Source of the DNA: Stachybotrys elegans
Taxonomy: Eukaryota > Ascomycota > Sordariomycetes > Hypocreales > Stachybotryaceae
Assembly: GCA_020746835.1 (NCBI GenBank)
Contig: JAGPNK010000002.1
Span: forward strand, 2,294,001-2,358,000
Reading direction: 5' to 3'
DNA length: 64,000 nt
Positions within the stretch are counted from its first letter, which is position 1. Each line of letters starts with the position of its first letter. The notes under the pieces are model-generated. The model did not search any database and had not been told where the DNA came from. It saw only the letters and a program-made list of their open reading frames with translations. This document shows, piece by piece, positions 11,565-22,615 of the stretch. Made by a program: the position numbers and the translations under genes.

Positions 11565-13052
11565 ATGGCAAAACGCAAGAGACAAGCCGCCGCTGCTGGC
11601 GAGGGCGCAGCAGATACCGCTCCCACAAAGAAGTCCAAAGCAGCTGTTGCCAAGGCATCCAATGTGCCCAAGATTCCCGAGACGATACAGATCGTAGCGG
11701 GGTCCTACGACCGAATCCTGCACGGTGTCATCGCATCAATTGACGACAAAGGAGAGGCCGAGTTTGCTGATACATTCCTCTTCAATGCACACGCAACAGC
11801 CATTCGCTGCGTCGCGGTATCGCCGCCTTCTGCTCCTGTCCCTGGACAGACGCAGAAGGTGTTCCTGGCGTCGGGCAGCACGGACGAGAAGGTCAACCTA
11901 TACAACCTGTCAGCCCATCCGCCGAGCAGGAAGAACCAGGACCTGCTGGCCTCAGTGGCACCGCGGCCAATTCTGGAGAACTCGAAGAACCGCGAGCTCG
12001 GAACTCTACAACATCACGAATCGACCATTACAGCCCTGCGGTTCCCTACGCGATCGAAGCTCTTGAGCTCCTCGGAGGACTCGACGATTGCGGTCACGAG
12101 AACGCGAGACTGGTCGATGCTGAGTGCGATCAAGGCACCGAAGCCGAAGCCCCAGGGAAGGCCGACGGGCGACACGGCAGCATTCGGAGGAACCCCGTCC
12201 GGAGTCAATGACTTTGCGATCCACCCCAGCATGAAGCTCATGATCAGCGTCAGCAAGGGCGAGCGCTGCATGCGACTCTGGAACTTGGTGACGGGAAAGA
12301 AGGCGGGTGTGCTCAACTTTGGACGAGAGCTGCTACAGGAGATTGGCGAAGGACGACACTCCACCGGAGAAGGCCGAAGGGTCATGTGGGGAAACGTGGA
12401 CGGTGCAGACGAGTTCGCCGTGGCGTTCGACCGGGAGATTGTTGTGTTTGGAATGGACAGCGTGCCGAAATGTCGGGTCATGGGTTCAACCAAGACCAAG
12501 GTTCACCAGATGAGCTACTTGACCCTGACGGAGGGAGAGGGACCAGGAACCAGCGTTCTTGCGGTGGCCACAGAGGACGGACGAATTGCCTTTTTTTCTA
12601 CGCGGGCGAGTGACCTCAGCAAGGCGGAGAGCACCGAGGACAAGGAACCCGGGCTGGACATTGCCAAAGCGATTGGTCACCTGGGAGGCAAGGAGGACAA
12701 TGTCTCTGGACGCATCAAGGACTTTGTTGTTCTCTCGAGCGAGAGCAACGCAGGCACTATCTACGTGGCTGGCGGAAGCAGCGACGGCAAGCTAAGGCTC
12801 TGGAGGGTGGAGTCAAAGGACCTGTATGCTGCGTGCGAGAGGAGCTCGAAGCAGCAACAGCCGGATCAGCAGACGGTGGGGAAGCTCCTCGGAACGTATG
12901 AGACGCGCAACAGGATAACGTGCATGGCGGCATACCTCATGATACCCCGGCCTGAGGGCGTCGAGGACAGCGAGGACGAGGAGGAAGAGGAGGAGGAAGC
13001 GTCGGACTCTGATTCCGGGGATGATTCCGGTTCGGATGGCGGTGACGCATAA
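11565..13052 (+). CDS. MAK11: WD40 ribosome-biogenesis protein, Mak11/PAK1IP1 family
   Basis: Single exon, 495 aa. I chose the ATG at 11565 (MAKRKRQ, after TTGAC) over the upstream in-frame extension because it begins with the basic nuclear-type leader and is followed at once by the conserved ETIQIVAGSYDRILHG start of the WD repeats. WD-like units include AHATAIRCVAV, HHESTITALRFP, VNDFAIHPSMKLMISVSKGERCMRLWNL and SSDGKLRLWRV. The C-terminus is a Glu/Asp/Ser tail, common in nucleolar factors. Mak11 helps load the Rpl24-like factor Rlp24 during early 60S assembly; the animal and fission-yeast homologues also bind PAK kinases. Nothing in the sequence decides on the PAK role. Confidence 0.9.
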   Translation: MAKRKRQAAAAGEGAADTAPTKKSKAAVAKASNVPKIPETIQIVAGSYDRILHGVIASIDDKGEAEFADTFLFNAHATAIRCVAVSPPSAPVPGQTQKVFLASGSTDEKVNLYNLSAHPPSRKNQDLLASVAPRPILENSKNRELGTLQHHESTITALRFPTRSKLLSSSEDSTIAVTRTRDWSMLSAIKAPKPKPQGRPTGDTAAFGGTPSGVNDFAIHPSMKLMISVSKGERCMRLWNLVTGKKAGVLNFGRELLQEIGEGRHSTGEGRRVMWGNVDGADEFAVAFDREIVVFGMDSVPKCRVMGSTKTKVHQMSYLTLTEGEGPGTSVLAVATEDGRIAFFSTRASDLSKAESTEDKEPGLDIAKAIGHLGGKEDNVSGRIKDFVVLSSESNAGTIYVAGGSSDGKLRLWRVESKDLYAACERSSKQQQPDQQTVGKLLGTYETRNRITCMAAYLMIPRPEGVEDSEDEEEEEEEASDSDSGDDSGSDGGDA

Positions 13053-16000
13053 AACAAACAGGCAAACTTGCAAGGCTGTGGGAGTAGAGAATTGTATAAT
13101 GACATGAATACAATACAAAAGCGATGAGATTTGCGTTGGAATAACATGCGTGACGGGTAATGTGCATGTTGGGGCGGATAGCGCACCTCATCCGCCCAAG
13201 GCTCTGACGACTCCCGCTTTGAGGCCCATATGTCCTGTTTGGTTAAGTAGGTGGATGTCATGTATGCAGCGTCCAGGGGGCAAGCATGCAACCCCAAATG
13301 TGGCGCTCGGTAGCGGGCAAATGGTGTTACACCAGGTGCACGAGAGGGTGTGAAGGCGGGAGGATGGGATGGATGGGTGCGAAGCGTCAAGAGGGAGGGC
13401 AGGCCCTCTTACTTTCACCCAAGCGAGTCAGGGCGAGAGAGCTACATGAAAGAGAGAGGTAAGGGAGGGAGAAGGATGATGTATTAGGCTCGCCGCAGGG
13501 ACGTCGCTTGGATGAAGAGGGTAAAGAGAGAATGTCACTTTGATGCGGAGAAAGGCGAGACATGCCGATCGTGGAGCGGCCTTCCATAACCGGGTTGCCA
13601 GGTTTGAATCGCGGGGGCGCCACCCGCAGTGGTTAATCCTTGAGCGCCTCAACCGGAACATGCGCGGACAGGGAGAGGGTGTGTTCTTTGTTCTTCATGT
13701 TCTCATGGTCGTTGGCGTTGAATGGGCAGCCCCGTGCCCAAGAGTTACAATAAAGCCGGGAATGGAAAGGGAAAAGATCAAGATCAAGATATGTAAAATC
13801 AAAACCAATCAGTTGTATCGTGCGATCCCTTGCAGGCTGGCACCCATCACATGTATGTATATGTAACCCTATGAGCTGCAAGCGTGGGAGGGATTCTTCC
13901 TTGGGCTCGGTCTAGGGCGTGAAGTTCACAGCTGAGCCAATGGCGATGTAGAAATCTGGCGGGTTTGGGAAAGGAGAAAGGGTGGAGGGGAGGGGTGATG
14001 ACACCCATTCAAGAGAAATGTGATGCCGGCAGTGTGCTTTTGGGCTTTTCGTCATGGTGTGTTGCATCTCCTAGGCCAATAGCTCGCTGCTTCAAATTAC
14101 TTGCACCTGCAAGCATGCAGCCACAACAATACTTCTCTGCAATAAAAGGAGAGAGGGAGAGGTCCAGAATGACAGATGCTGAATGGATCCTACCACACCA
14201 GGCAAGCTCCGTAAAATTCCTGATGCAGGTAAACAGCAGATCCCCCACAAGGACAAAAAAAAAACCTAAAGAAATGGGAAAGAACCTGGTCATCAAGTCC
14301 ATCTCTCCACCACAAACCAAAGTACCAAGGGTGCGAATAGCGAAGACAAAACATCAACTGGAGAGCCAGCAGACGGCCAGGTGCCAGCTGCTAACTTGAT
14401 TCACTCATCAACCAGCACGGGGTAACAGTCTAGAGGTCACATGGCGTGCCCATCAATACCTACCTCGTACCTACCCTTACAAGTACAGGTAGTCACGATT
14501 TCCCCGCTTCCAAAGGGTCGCTAGGGGACCCTAACAATGACAAGACTCGGGCAGGAGGGCGCACAAAGATGGATTGTCCTGCGTTGTACAGACAAGCGCG
14601 CGGGTCCGCACAATTCATCTCTTCCTCGACACACCGCACAAGGACCTTGCCGTTTTCTGCTCGTCCGATCACGGACGTCGGGCAGCACCTTGCCATCAGA
14701 GACGTGGTGTATCCATCCCAAGCAGCAAGCAGCATCCCAGCAAATCAGATCACCTGCAGGTTCGTCACTGGGTGTGTGTGTGTGTGCGTGTGTGCGATCC
14801 GAGAAGAGACGAGGGGAGGAGGAGGGGCGCAATGGAACCGCATTGGATCCAGACGAGCCCCAGCCAAGGCCTAGCCGTCTCCAAACGAACGGCGGAAACG
14901 AGGAGGCACAGAAGCATGTGAACGGCCTTCACGCACAATGCCCAGCTCCGTACCTGCAATATACGCCATGCATGTGCCTCCAGCGCGCTCCACACACACG
15001 CACGCACCTGTCGTCGTCCCGCTGTGTGGGCTGGCCGACGGTCTAGTCGCGGCCGATGGCCGTGGCTGGTTGGCTGGCTGGCCTTCACAATTTTTTTTTC
15101 TCCTTCTGCCTGTCTGGGGTAGTAAAACGATGGCTCCCAAAGTCCAGCCAGCTGGAGGCGCCTCAGACCCCCCCCTCCCCGGTCTGCTTGTCCATGTGTC
15201 TCATCCAGTGTGGCTAGGCGGTACGGGACAGCACTGTACGAGGCGTGCCGTTCGACGGTCTGGGTCTTGACTCTTGGCCCCCCCCGGTCACTCCATCTGG
15301 ACCAATGCGAATAATGTCGAGGTATGGGATTGGCTGAGCTGCGATTTGCCCACCGGATTTCGGAAATGCACGCCCCCTTCTTCAACAGCGAGCGGCACCG
15401 TGGCAGTGGCATCTTGTTCTTAACCTTGCTGGTCCCTCTGCTCATTGTGTGTCTGTTCCTCCTACAATCGTCTCTCGTTGCCTGATGTTGTGGCTGTCGA
15501 ACCGTCTCGCCCATTCATTCTCAATTCAGCATTTAGGATTCGTACTCTTACCGATTCCTAGCAACAGGTGACTTACATACATCGACCGACAACCTTACGA
15601 TATTGTACCCTCCCCTGGCACGGCATTGAACCCTCTCGGTCTGCCTAGGTTGTGTATGCACTGCCGCCGGGACTCGCCCTGACCGAGGATTGCAAAAGCC
15701 GGCGTCGAAACGATCCGCGTGGCAGTCGTGCTGCGGGTGAAACAAAACCGTTGCTAGCAGGCTGCGCAGCGACTTTGAATCTCGGACGCCCTCCCCCACA
15801 AAAAATTTCACCACGCCTCCACGCCTCACGCCAGGCGCCTCACCGGACTCGGGCATTCAAACGCCCAAACAGCGAGACCGACGTCTCTCTTGCGTGGCTG
15901 CTTATTTTGCTGCCCTGCTAAAAGGAACCTGGGGAACCGGACTTGAGCAGCGCCAAACCCAAATCCAGACCACGGACGAAAAATTTACCTCTTCTGGTTC

Positions 16001-16348
16001 GAGGCACGCGGCCAATACATACGCACGGTACACGCGATTCCTGGTTCATATTGCTTCGGCCATTGCCGCCCTGCCTACCATTGCGGGTTCTCACTTCTCC
16101 CTACCCCCCGTGCTTTGAGCTTTGAATAAATATACCAAGCCGACCACCTTCGTTGCTTGTCGACGCACATCATCGACGCGAAGATCCCTCTTCCGGACCA
16201 GATCTACGCTGCATATCTCCGTTTCCAACAGAAACATCCCCTGTCTTACGGTCTGTTGCGCTAGGAACAGCCATCCCACCCCAATCAACCCCCAAATACA
16301 AATAAAGGGAAAAACGAAAAACACAGCATACCGTCACTACCCGCAACA
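13053..16348. other. 3.3 kb intergenic region
   Basis: No supportable gene. It contains a GT microsatellite (14771-14797), a TGGC/GGCT tandem run near 15055-15083, and a C-rich region leading to the INSIG gene that probably includes a long 5' UTR. ORFs at 14537-15046, 14765-15514 and 13540-13866 lack domains and overlap each other on both strands, as expected by chance. Confidence 0.55.
14771..14797 (+). repeat. (GT)n microsatellite, interrupted
   Basis: A GT dinucleotide run interrupted by one C, flanked by unique sequence. No function is visible. Confidence 0.9.
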
Positions 16349-17640
16349 ATGGAGGACGACGGCCCTCAGCTCGTTAGACCTATCCCCAGACGACCCTTCG
16401 ACGTCTCCCAAATCGGCCCTGCCCTTTCCGACTATGAAGACGAGCCCATCCCCCATCACGAACTCCTGACCTCCCGACTGCTACAGCTTGCCAACGAATC
16501 GCCCTCCGTCTCGAGCCCCCCGTCTTGCATGAACCTTACCTCTTCGACCCTGGCCGGAATATACTCCCCCGACGAGTCCGACGCAGAACGCCGCTTCCTC
16601 GACGGTGACAATGCAGATGACGAGGGTGAGGACGAGGATGAGGACGACCTCGAGGTCGTCACGCCCTTGGAGATGGCTAGCCGTACGCCCTTGAGGCGGT
16701 TCTCCCACGGCAATTCACTGCACGACCACTCCGAGAAGCGGTCTCATGCGATTCCTCGCAGGAGCTCCGTGTTCAGCAACTCGGCCATGGAGGCCCAGTC
16801 CGAATCCGCCACTGAGCCAACAGTGCTGTCGTGGATCCTCCGGGCCACTCTGCTGTTCTGTCTCGGAGCCGGCTACGGCGTGCTGGTGGCACGCCTCCAC
16901 ACCGAAGGTCACTTTGCTCCTCTCGCCGAAGGCATCCTTATTCCCGGATACAACTGGCAATATCTCACTTTCTGGGGCGCCACGGGTGTCCTGCTAGGTG
17001 CGCTGCTGCCGTGGTTCGATCGCGCGTGGGAGGACGGCTTCGAGAACTCGGCTGAACACGTCAGCCGTTTCCGGGACAGCAAGATGGAAGTGGAGGAGGA
17101 TGAGCAGGAGGAGCCGTCCAAGGCTGGAATTCCCAGCATGGATTGGGCCCTCGTGATCCGAGCCGTGGGCGCATTTGTCGGAATCGCCTTTGCAATTGTA
17201 AGTGCATGCCTCCATGCTCCCTACTCGTCAATTCCAATGGCTAACCATTTTCGCAGAGGAGATTGGCGTGGGATTCCACGTTGCAGGTCTCGGCCACGCT
17301 GACGCTCGTCAACCCTTTGCTGTGGTGGCTCATCGACCGCTCCAAAACGGGCTTCATTCTGTCTGCTGGCGTCGGCCTCACCGGGTCCGTCCTCCTGCTG
17401 GGCGTCAACCCGGACATGGTGCCTGCCCCGTCAGCCTTGTCCTTCGGCAACAGCTCGGCCTCGTACTCGATGACGGCAGAGCTCCCCGCGGCGACGGGGA
17501 CACCGACGAGCACGATGGAGACGGGCATCTGGATTCTCAGTGTATTATTCTGCAGCTGCCTGTGCTTTGGCAACATTGGCAGGAGGCTGACTCAGAGCAA
17601 ATCGGCCGTGTCCAAGGGCCGATGGGGCGGCCTGCGATAA
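16349..17640 (+). CDS. INSIG-domain endoplasmic-reticulum membrane protein
   Basis: Exons 16349-17197 and 17257-17640, 410 aa, with one 59-nt intron (GTAAGT to TTTTCGCAG, branch GGCTAAC). The first ~150 residues are hydrophilic and disordered with an acidic run (DEGEDEDEDD). About six hydrophobic segments follow: VLSWILRATLLFCLG, WQYLTFWGATGVLLGALLP, MDWALVIRAVGAFVGIAFAI, LQVSATLTLVNPLLWWLI, GFILSAGVGLTGSVLLLGV and ILSVLFCSCLCFGNIG. This pattern and the GYNWQYLTFWGATG segment fit the insulin-induced protein family (Insig; yeast Nsg1, fission yeast Ins1), which binds HMG-CoA reductase and/or the SREBP-SCAP system to regulate sterol synthesis. Splicing rejoins the third membrane helix (AFAI to RRLAWDSTLQ), which supports the intron. 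Which partner is used here cannot be read from the sequence. Confidence 0.82.
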
Positions 17641-17817
17641 TGGCGAGCCTTTGGTGGCTTCCTTCACATGTTCATTTCACGGCTCTCAACAAGGCGGTTT
17701 TGGAAAGGAAAAAAATCACCCGTATCATTCTATGGCGCGTTTCTTTTTGGAGATATCAAAATTGACCTACCTGCCTTCCACAGGCAAGGTGATCTGTACG
17801 TTTTAGCAAATCAATGT

Positions 17818-17840
17818 GTATATATATATATATATATATA
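17818..17840 (+). repeat. (TA)n microsatellite
   Basis: About eleven TA units, lying some 180 nt downstream of the INSIG stop codon, probably at or beyond the end of its transcript. Confidence 0.9.
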
Positions 17841-18715
17841 CGTGCCTGGATGAGATTCATCCTAAGTAGCATACACCTCTCTTACACAAAACAAAGGCCG
17901 ATACATGCCGGCCGAATGAAGTGTATGATGCAACCTGGCCTGTGTATTCTGGCTGGTCTAGACGCGCCGGGACGGTCGGAAACGCGCACCACTGTGGCTG
18001 GGCTGAACCCAAGGACCCTGAAGTGGTACGGGACTAATTGTGCCAAGCCTTTTGGGGACTTTGTTCAACCTGGTTCCCCCTCGTCATGTTTGGGAATGAC
18101 ATGGAATGCTGAGGTTCAACAGTTCATGCAGGTACGAATTAGGTGAGCGCCATGTGGGAATAAGATGCGAACCGCAGCACACCAATGCCGAACAAAAGTC
18201 ATGAGTCACTGTACACCAGCCAGGGGGCGGGGGAACCATCCTAAATCTATGATGAGGATTTGATGAGATGTTGAAGCTTGGCGGATCTGACGGGCAACAG
18301 GGCCCCCTCTTGAAAGCAGTGCCTCTTGAATATGGATGACGATGCCCGGATTGAAGCAGGTTCTGGAATCTCACCTCGTGTCAATCTGTAGCATCAGCTG
18401 AGATGACAGAGGGAACGGGCCTCATCGAGATCAGTCGAGGAGCTCGAGAGGGGGTAAGGGCGAGAAGCTCTGGCTAGTAGCACAGGAAGCGCCCGAAACG
18501 AACAACGGGAGCTATGTTATCGTGATATGAGGCCGACGTGTAGGCACCACTGGGCGACGATGCAGATCCACAGCCATGTGTTACCAATAAGGGATGGGTT
18601 CGAACTGTGCGCCAATATGACCACGACACTTTACATTTGGGTGTTCGCGAAGGCCGACGAAGAAGGGTCTAGAAATCTTCTGTCTGGCTACCCCTACGCT
18701 GCTCCATCTGCCAGA

Positions 18716-18785
18716 GAGGATACAAGAGGGAGGGGAAAAGAAACGAAAAGGAAAAAGGAAAGAGAAAAGAGAAAAGAGGCAGGGG
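18716..18785 (+). repeat. Homopurine tract
   Basis: About 70 bases almost purely A and G on the plus strand, with AAAAG/GGAAA blocks in a rough mirror arrangement. Such tracts can form triplex DNA, but no role is evident here. Confidence 0.75.
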
Positions 18786-20388
18786 CTGTCATGACAGGTG
18801 GTGAACAGTCGTGACGATGCAAGGGTCGCATACCAGTTGGCATTCCCCTCAACCTTTGTAGCATCTTGTTGACGATGGTTTCGGCACTGGATGGAAGGAA
18901 GGCCAGCATTACGACATGACTCTGGTTAAAGTTGGGGGGTGGAGGGGCCCAAGAGCCTGGGAGCACCGTCAATCTAGACTTGCTAGCACGTGCCACAAAC
19001 CGCAAGCCTCGATGATGCAGTCAACAATACACCGTCCAGGGCTGTCATGATCTTCCTCAGAGCCATTGGCTGGTTAATAAACGATCGCCATGGCACATCC
19101 CACCGCACGGCGTGCCTCACCTTGTCTTCCTTCTGCCCCCTCTCCCCCGGCCCTTCCAATCATGAGGCGGCACACGGGACTTGGCTTCCTTCTCAGCTGG
19201 CCGCCCTTGGACGTTGATGACGCCGACGACTCAGGTGGGAGTCGGGGGGAGGGAGGGGCTGGCGGAAGCGAAGGCGGACAGGGTGCTTCGATTCCTGAGC
19301 ATGCCGGACGATGTGCTACGCGCGTCCGTCTGCCGCGATCGATGCTTTTCTGCGCTCATCGCAACTTGTTTTTTGGGTCAGACTTCCCAGGGTCCAAAAG
19401 GCGTGGGATATCGTACTTTTTTCTTTTTTCGTTGGTCGGTATCTTCGAGGTACTCGATACTTTTGCTGCCGGCCAGGCCTTGCCGTTTCCCACGGCTGGG
19501 GCCTGAAGCTTGGGGTTGATGCACGTCATCGGGCAGATTTGGCCGGGTACAATGGGGGCACACTCGCTTTCTTTGCCTGCTTCTCCCAACACCACATGCA
19601 AAATCTAGGTACCATTTCAGATGCAGCCAGCATCACAATACGTTGGGAGGGCGGGAGGTATGTAGTGTTCGTAGGTTTCCTACTTGTCGACGCTGGAATC
19701 TTGGTCCCCTGGTCATCGGCGGCCAGGGAACCGCAGTCCATCAGAGTCCATCAAGTGGCGGCGGTGGTGGCGGCGGGCGGCTCTGCAGCAGCTTCATCTA
19801 TGATCCCGAGATGACTTGTCCAAGACTCACGTACTAGTTGGTTGCAGCTGAGATGGAAAGATGCTAGCACCTCCTTCCCACCCGTTAGCGGCCACCACAT
19901 GGAGGGCAGGAACGCCTGCCCGGGCAATAGGTAACGTCCCTGCGACAAAAGGAAACAGACCTTTGGCGGGGTATTCGGTACCTGCCATGGACCCAGGCCA
20001 GTCTATGGCGTCGCCTCAACTCCTTGTGATTCCACCCACAACGCTGGATTGCCTACTGCCTCCTCCGCCTTATACTCCGTTCTCTATCGAGTGTCGAGGC
20101 AGGGGCGCTGTCTCTCCTTTCCTATAGCCCGGCTGCTGGCCCAGTCTTCGGAAGCGCCCACCGTTCCCCCGAGCCTTTGGGACATGTCCTTCCGGCACGG
20201 GATTGGTAAGCCCTCATTCAAAACCTGTATGACGATGATTCCCCTCCAGGGTGTCGCTTGACAGGCACAACATCCAACCAACAGTCGACTTCGCTTCCAA
20301 GACCCTGGGATCTATCCCCGTCTCCGTTCTCCGTTCTCCATCTATCCCTATCCACCCCCCCAGCTCAGCAGGCCAGCGCTATCCTTAT

Positions 20389-20411
20389 CCATCCATCCAT
20401 CCATCCATCCC
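20389..20411 (+). repeat. (CCAT)n microsatellite
   Basis: Nearly six CCAT units in the presumed 5' leader region of the LON-RING gene, with the same unit and orientation as the tracts near 2389 and 62650. Confidence 0.92.
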
Positions 20412-20608
20412 ACAGGTTCACGCGCCGCACATGCGCTGGCACATACCGCATCTATTGCCTCTAACACATCTCTCACCTCCCACTCCATCCATCCCCCGCC
20501 GGGCCGCCATCCATCCCACTACCAAGGCCAATCAAGCCTGGGATAACGACCCGACCAGGACAAAAGAGACAACCAGACCGAGACCCATCGCTCCGCCTCC
20601 GTCTAGAT

Positions 20609-20784
20609 GTAAGTGTCAGCTCTGCCCTGCCATCTCGGCACCCGCCCGCTCTCTCCTCTCTCCAAAGACTAAATGCGACAATCCAGCATCCATGATCATC
20701 TTTCGTTCCTCACATCTCTCGCCCTCGGAGCAGCTTCCGCATACCCAGACACAAATGCATGGACCGACGTCGCTCATACCTTAG
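20609..20784 (+). promoter_or_regulatory. Candidate 5' UTR intron followed by a short upstream ORF
   Basis: A good donor (GTAAGTG at 20609) and an acceptor (CAATCCAG ending 20686) with a branch-like ACTAAATG would remove 78 nt of leader. Just after it lies a 31-codon ORF (20690-20784, starting MIIFRSSH) that ends about 175 nt before the main ATG. It could dampen translation of the LON-RING protein. The transcript start is unknown, so this is tentative. Confidence 0.3.
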
Positions 20785-20959
20785 CTTGTCCTCGCTCTTG
20801 CGACTACCACTACTACCACAACCGACACCTCAATCTCCCTCAACTGCGTACACGAACAGTTGAGCCCGAAACCTACAACAGCGTCCCCTCAAAGAAACCC
20901 GACGCAGTCATTGACTCGAACTACACCCATCCCCCGGGCGCTTGCAACTACAGCCGTTC

Positions 20960-22615
20960 ATGTCACCAGAAGCGCCTGTGGAAGCCGCGGCCAGACCTCT
21001 CGCTGGTCCGGAAGAGTCGCCAGCAATCAACGAGACCGACGACTCACCATATCCACACCCCCACCTGACTCCCTCCCAGATCAAAGAGCGAGCCCGTCAG
21101 ATTCTCCGCCTATTCCAATGCCCAGCCTGCTCAGGCCCGCTCCGTGATCCCGTCACGCTTCCGTGCGGTGGCAGCATCTGTCGACATTGCATACCCAAGA
21201 CGCATGTCCGAGCCAACATCACGTATCCCGCCTTCCCCGACAGGCAGCATGGCTTCCACTGCCCCATGCCCTCTTGCGACAAGGAGCATGCTCTGAGCGA
21301 CTGCTCCGTGGATGTGATTCTCAACAATGCTACTGAGCACATGGTGGAGGAGCTGAAGCTGGCCATGCGCGAGGCCACCGACAGAGATTATGCCATACAC
21401 ATTGCTATCCAGGATCCGTGGCAGGTGGCCGGCATATCGTCGCTCAAGGAGGAGAGCTTCTCGCGAACTGTACCGGGAGGGAGACTAGTGGCGACTTGGC
21501 AGTTGATCCAGGACGGACACCTGGGATTCGATGTTGACGTATCCTACTCCGACCCCCCTGCCAAAACAACCTCTGAAGATAGGGATTTGTGGGAGACGGA
21601 TCATTTGCACAAAGTCCAGGATGCGGCTCGCCAGGATATGGACTGCCAAATATGTTACGCCTTATTTTGCGACCCCCTGACCACAGAGTGTGGCCATACG
21701 TTTTGCAGATCTTGCTTGCATCGTATTCTTGATCATTCCAGATACTGTCCGGTTTGTCGACGAAGGCTAAGCATCAACCCCATGCTCGATCGGGCCTCAT
21801 ACCCATCCAACGAGCGTCTTACGAATATCATCGAAACCTTCTGGCTGGATGAGCTGCAGGGAAGAAAGGAGGCCGTTGTTGCAGAAGAAGCCGAACGCTA
21901 TCGAGAATTTAACCTGCCGCTCTTCGTATGCACCCTCTCATTTCCCCTCATGCCAACCTTTCTTCACATATTCGAGCCGCGCTATCGCCTGATGATTCGG
22001 CGAGCCCTGGATGGGGACGGGACGTTTGGTATGGTGCTGCCTCGATCTAGCTACGGACATGGGGAAAATCATTTTTATGAGCTAGGCACTCTGCTCAGGA
22101 TTGTCAATGTCCAGCCTTTCAGTGATGGAAGAAGCCTGATCGAGACCAAGGGAGTTTCGCGATTCCGCATTCTTCGACATAGCACACTCGATGGTTATCT
22201 CGTGGGCAAGACGGAGAGGATCGATGACGTGAGTCTTGAAGAGGAGGAAGCTCTCGAAGCGTCCGAGGTCATTCCGGAGCAGGATATCAGCCAAGTCGGG
22301 CCATCCCATCCTGAAGCAGTACCTGTCGTCACCCTGCCTGAGACAGTGGAGGGGCTTCAGGTTATGTCGACTAAAAACCTGATGGGAATCGCGACCAGCT
22401 TTGTGGAAAAGATGAGGGTGCAGAGCGCGCCTTGGCTGACGGAGCGCGTACTCGAGATGTGTCCCGAGGACCCTGCCGTCTTCCCTTGGTGGTTCGCCAG
22501 CATGCTGCCAGTCAAAGATCAAGAGAAGTATCGGTTACTGGCAACGTCGAGCGTCCGAGAACGGCTCAAAATCTGCTGCACCTGGATCATGGAATGGGAG
22601 ACAAACAGATGGTAA
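20960..22615 (+). CDS. LON N-terminal-domain and RING-finger protein (LONRF-like E3 ligase candidate)
   Basis: Single exon, 551 aa. The first in-frame ATG of the open frame is at 20960 (MSPEAPVEA), in a weak start context. An N-terminal RING-like module begins at about residue 54 (CPACSGPLRDPVTLPCGGSIC), with later Cys/His spread to about 110. A canonical C3HC4 RING follows at about 229-266 (CQICYALF, CGHTFCRSC, CPVC). From about 318 to the C-terminus lies a LON substrate-binding domain (LPLFVCTLSFPLMPTFLHIFEPRYR). No AAA ATPase or Ser-Lys protease part is present, so this is not a Lon protease. Related LONRF proteins are ubiquitin ligases in protein quality control. The two-RING-plus-LON order is typical of ascomycete members. 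Substrates are unknown. Confidence 0.9.
   Translation: MSPEAPVEAAARPLAGPEESPAINETDDSPYPHPHLTPSQIKERARQILRLFQCPACSGPLRDPVTLPCGGSICRHCIPKTHVRANITYPAFPDRQHGFHCPMPSCDKEHALSDCSVDVILNNATEHMVEELKLAMREATDRDYAIHIAIQDPWQVAGISSLKEESFSRTVPGGRLVATWQLIQDGHLGFDVDVSYSDPPAKTTSEDRDLWETDHLHKVQDAARQDMDCQICYALFCDPLTTECGHTFCRSCLHRILDHSRYCPVCRRRLSINPMLDRASYPSNERLTNIIETFWLDELQGRKEAVVAEEAERYREFNLPLFVCTLSFPLMPTFLHIFEPRYRLMIRRALDGDGTFGMVLPRSSYGHGENHFYELGTLLRIVNVQPFSDGRSLIETKGVSRFRILRHSTLDGYLVGKTERIDDVSLEEEEALEASEVIPEQDISQVGPSHPEAVPVVTLPETVEGLQVMSTKNLMGIATSFVEKMRVQSAPWLTERVLEMCPEDPAVFPWWFASMLPVKDQEKYRLLATSSVRERLKICCTWIMEWETNRW

Larger units (their letters stand above)
17641..20959. other. 3.3 kb intergenic region with 5' leader of the LON-RING gene
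   Basis: No gene I can support. It contains a TA microsatellite (about 17818-17840), a long homopurine run (about 18716-18785), a CACGTG at 18988-18993, and a (CCAT)n tract at 20389-20411. The last part looks like a 5' UTR: a candidate intron 20609-20686 (GTAAGT to ATCCAG, with ACTAAATGCGAC upstream of the acceptor) and a short upstream ORF 20690-20784 precede the coding start. Confidence 0.5.

Noticed and set aside
13590..13645. tRNA B-box-like GGTTTGAATC
   Set aside because: No matching T-stem, no A box at the right distance and no acceptor stem on either strand.
18590..18625. GGTTCGAA resembling a tRNA T-loop
   Set aside because: Flanking bases do not pair and no cloverleaf can be drawn.
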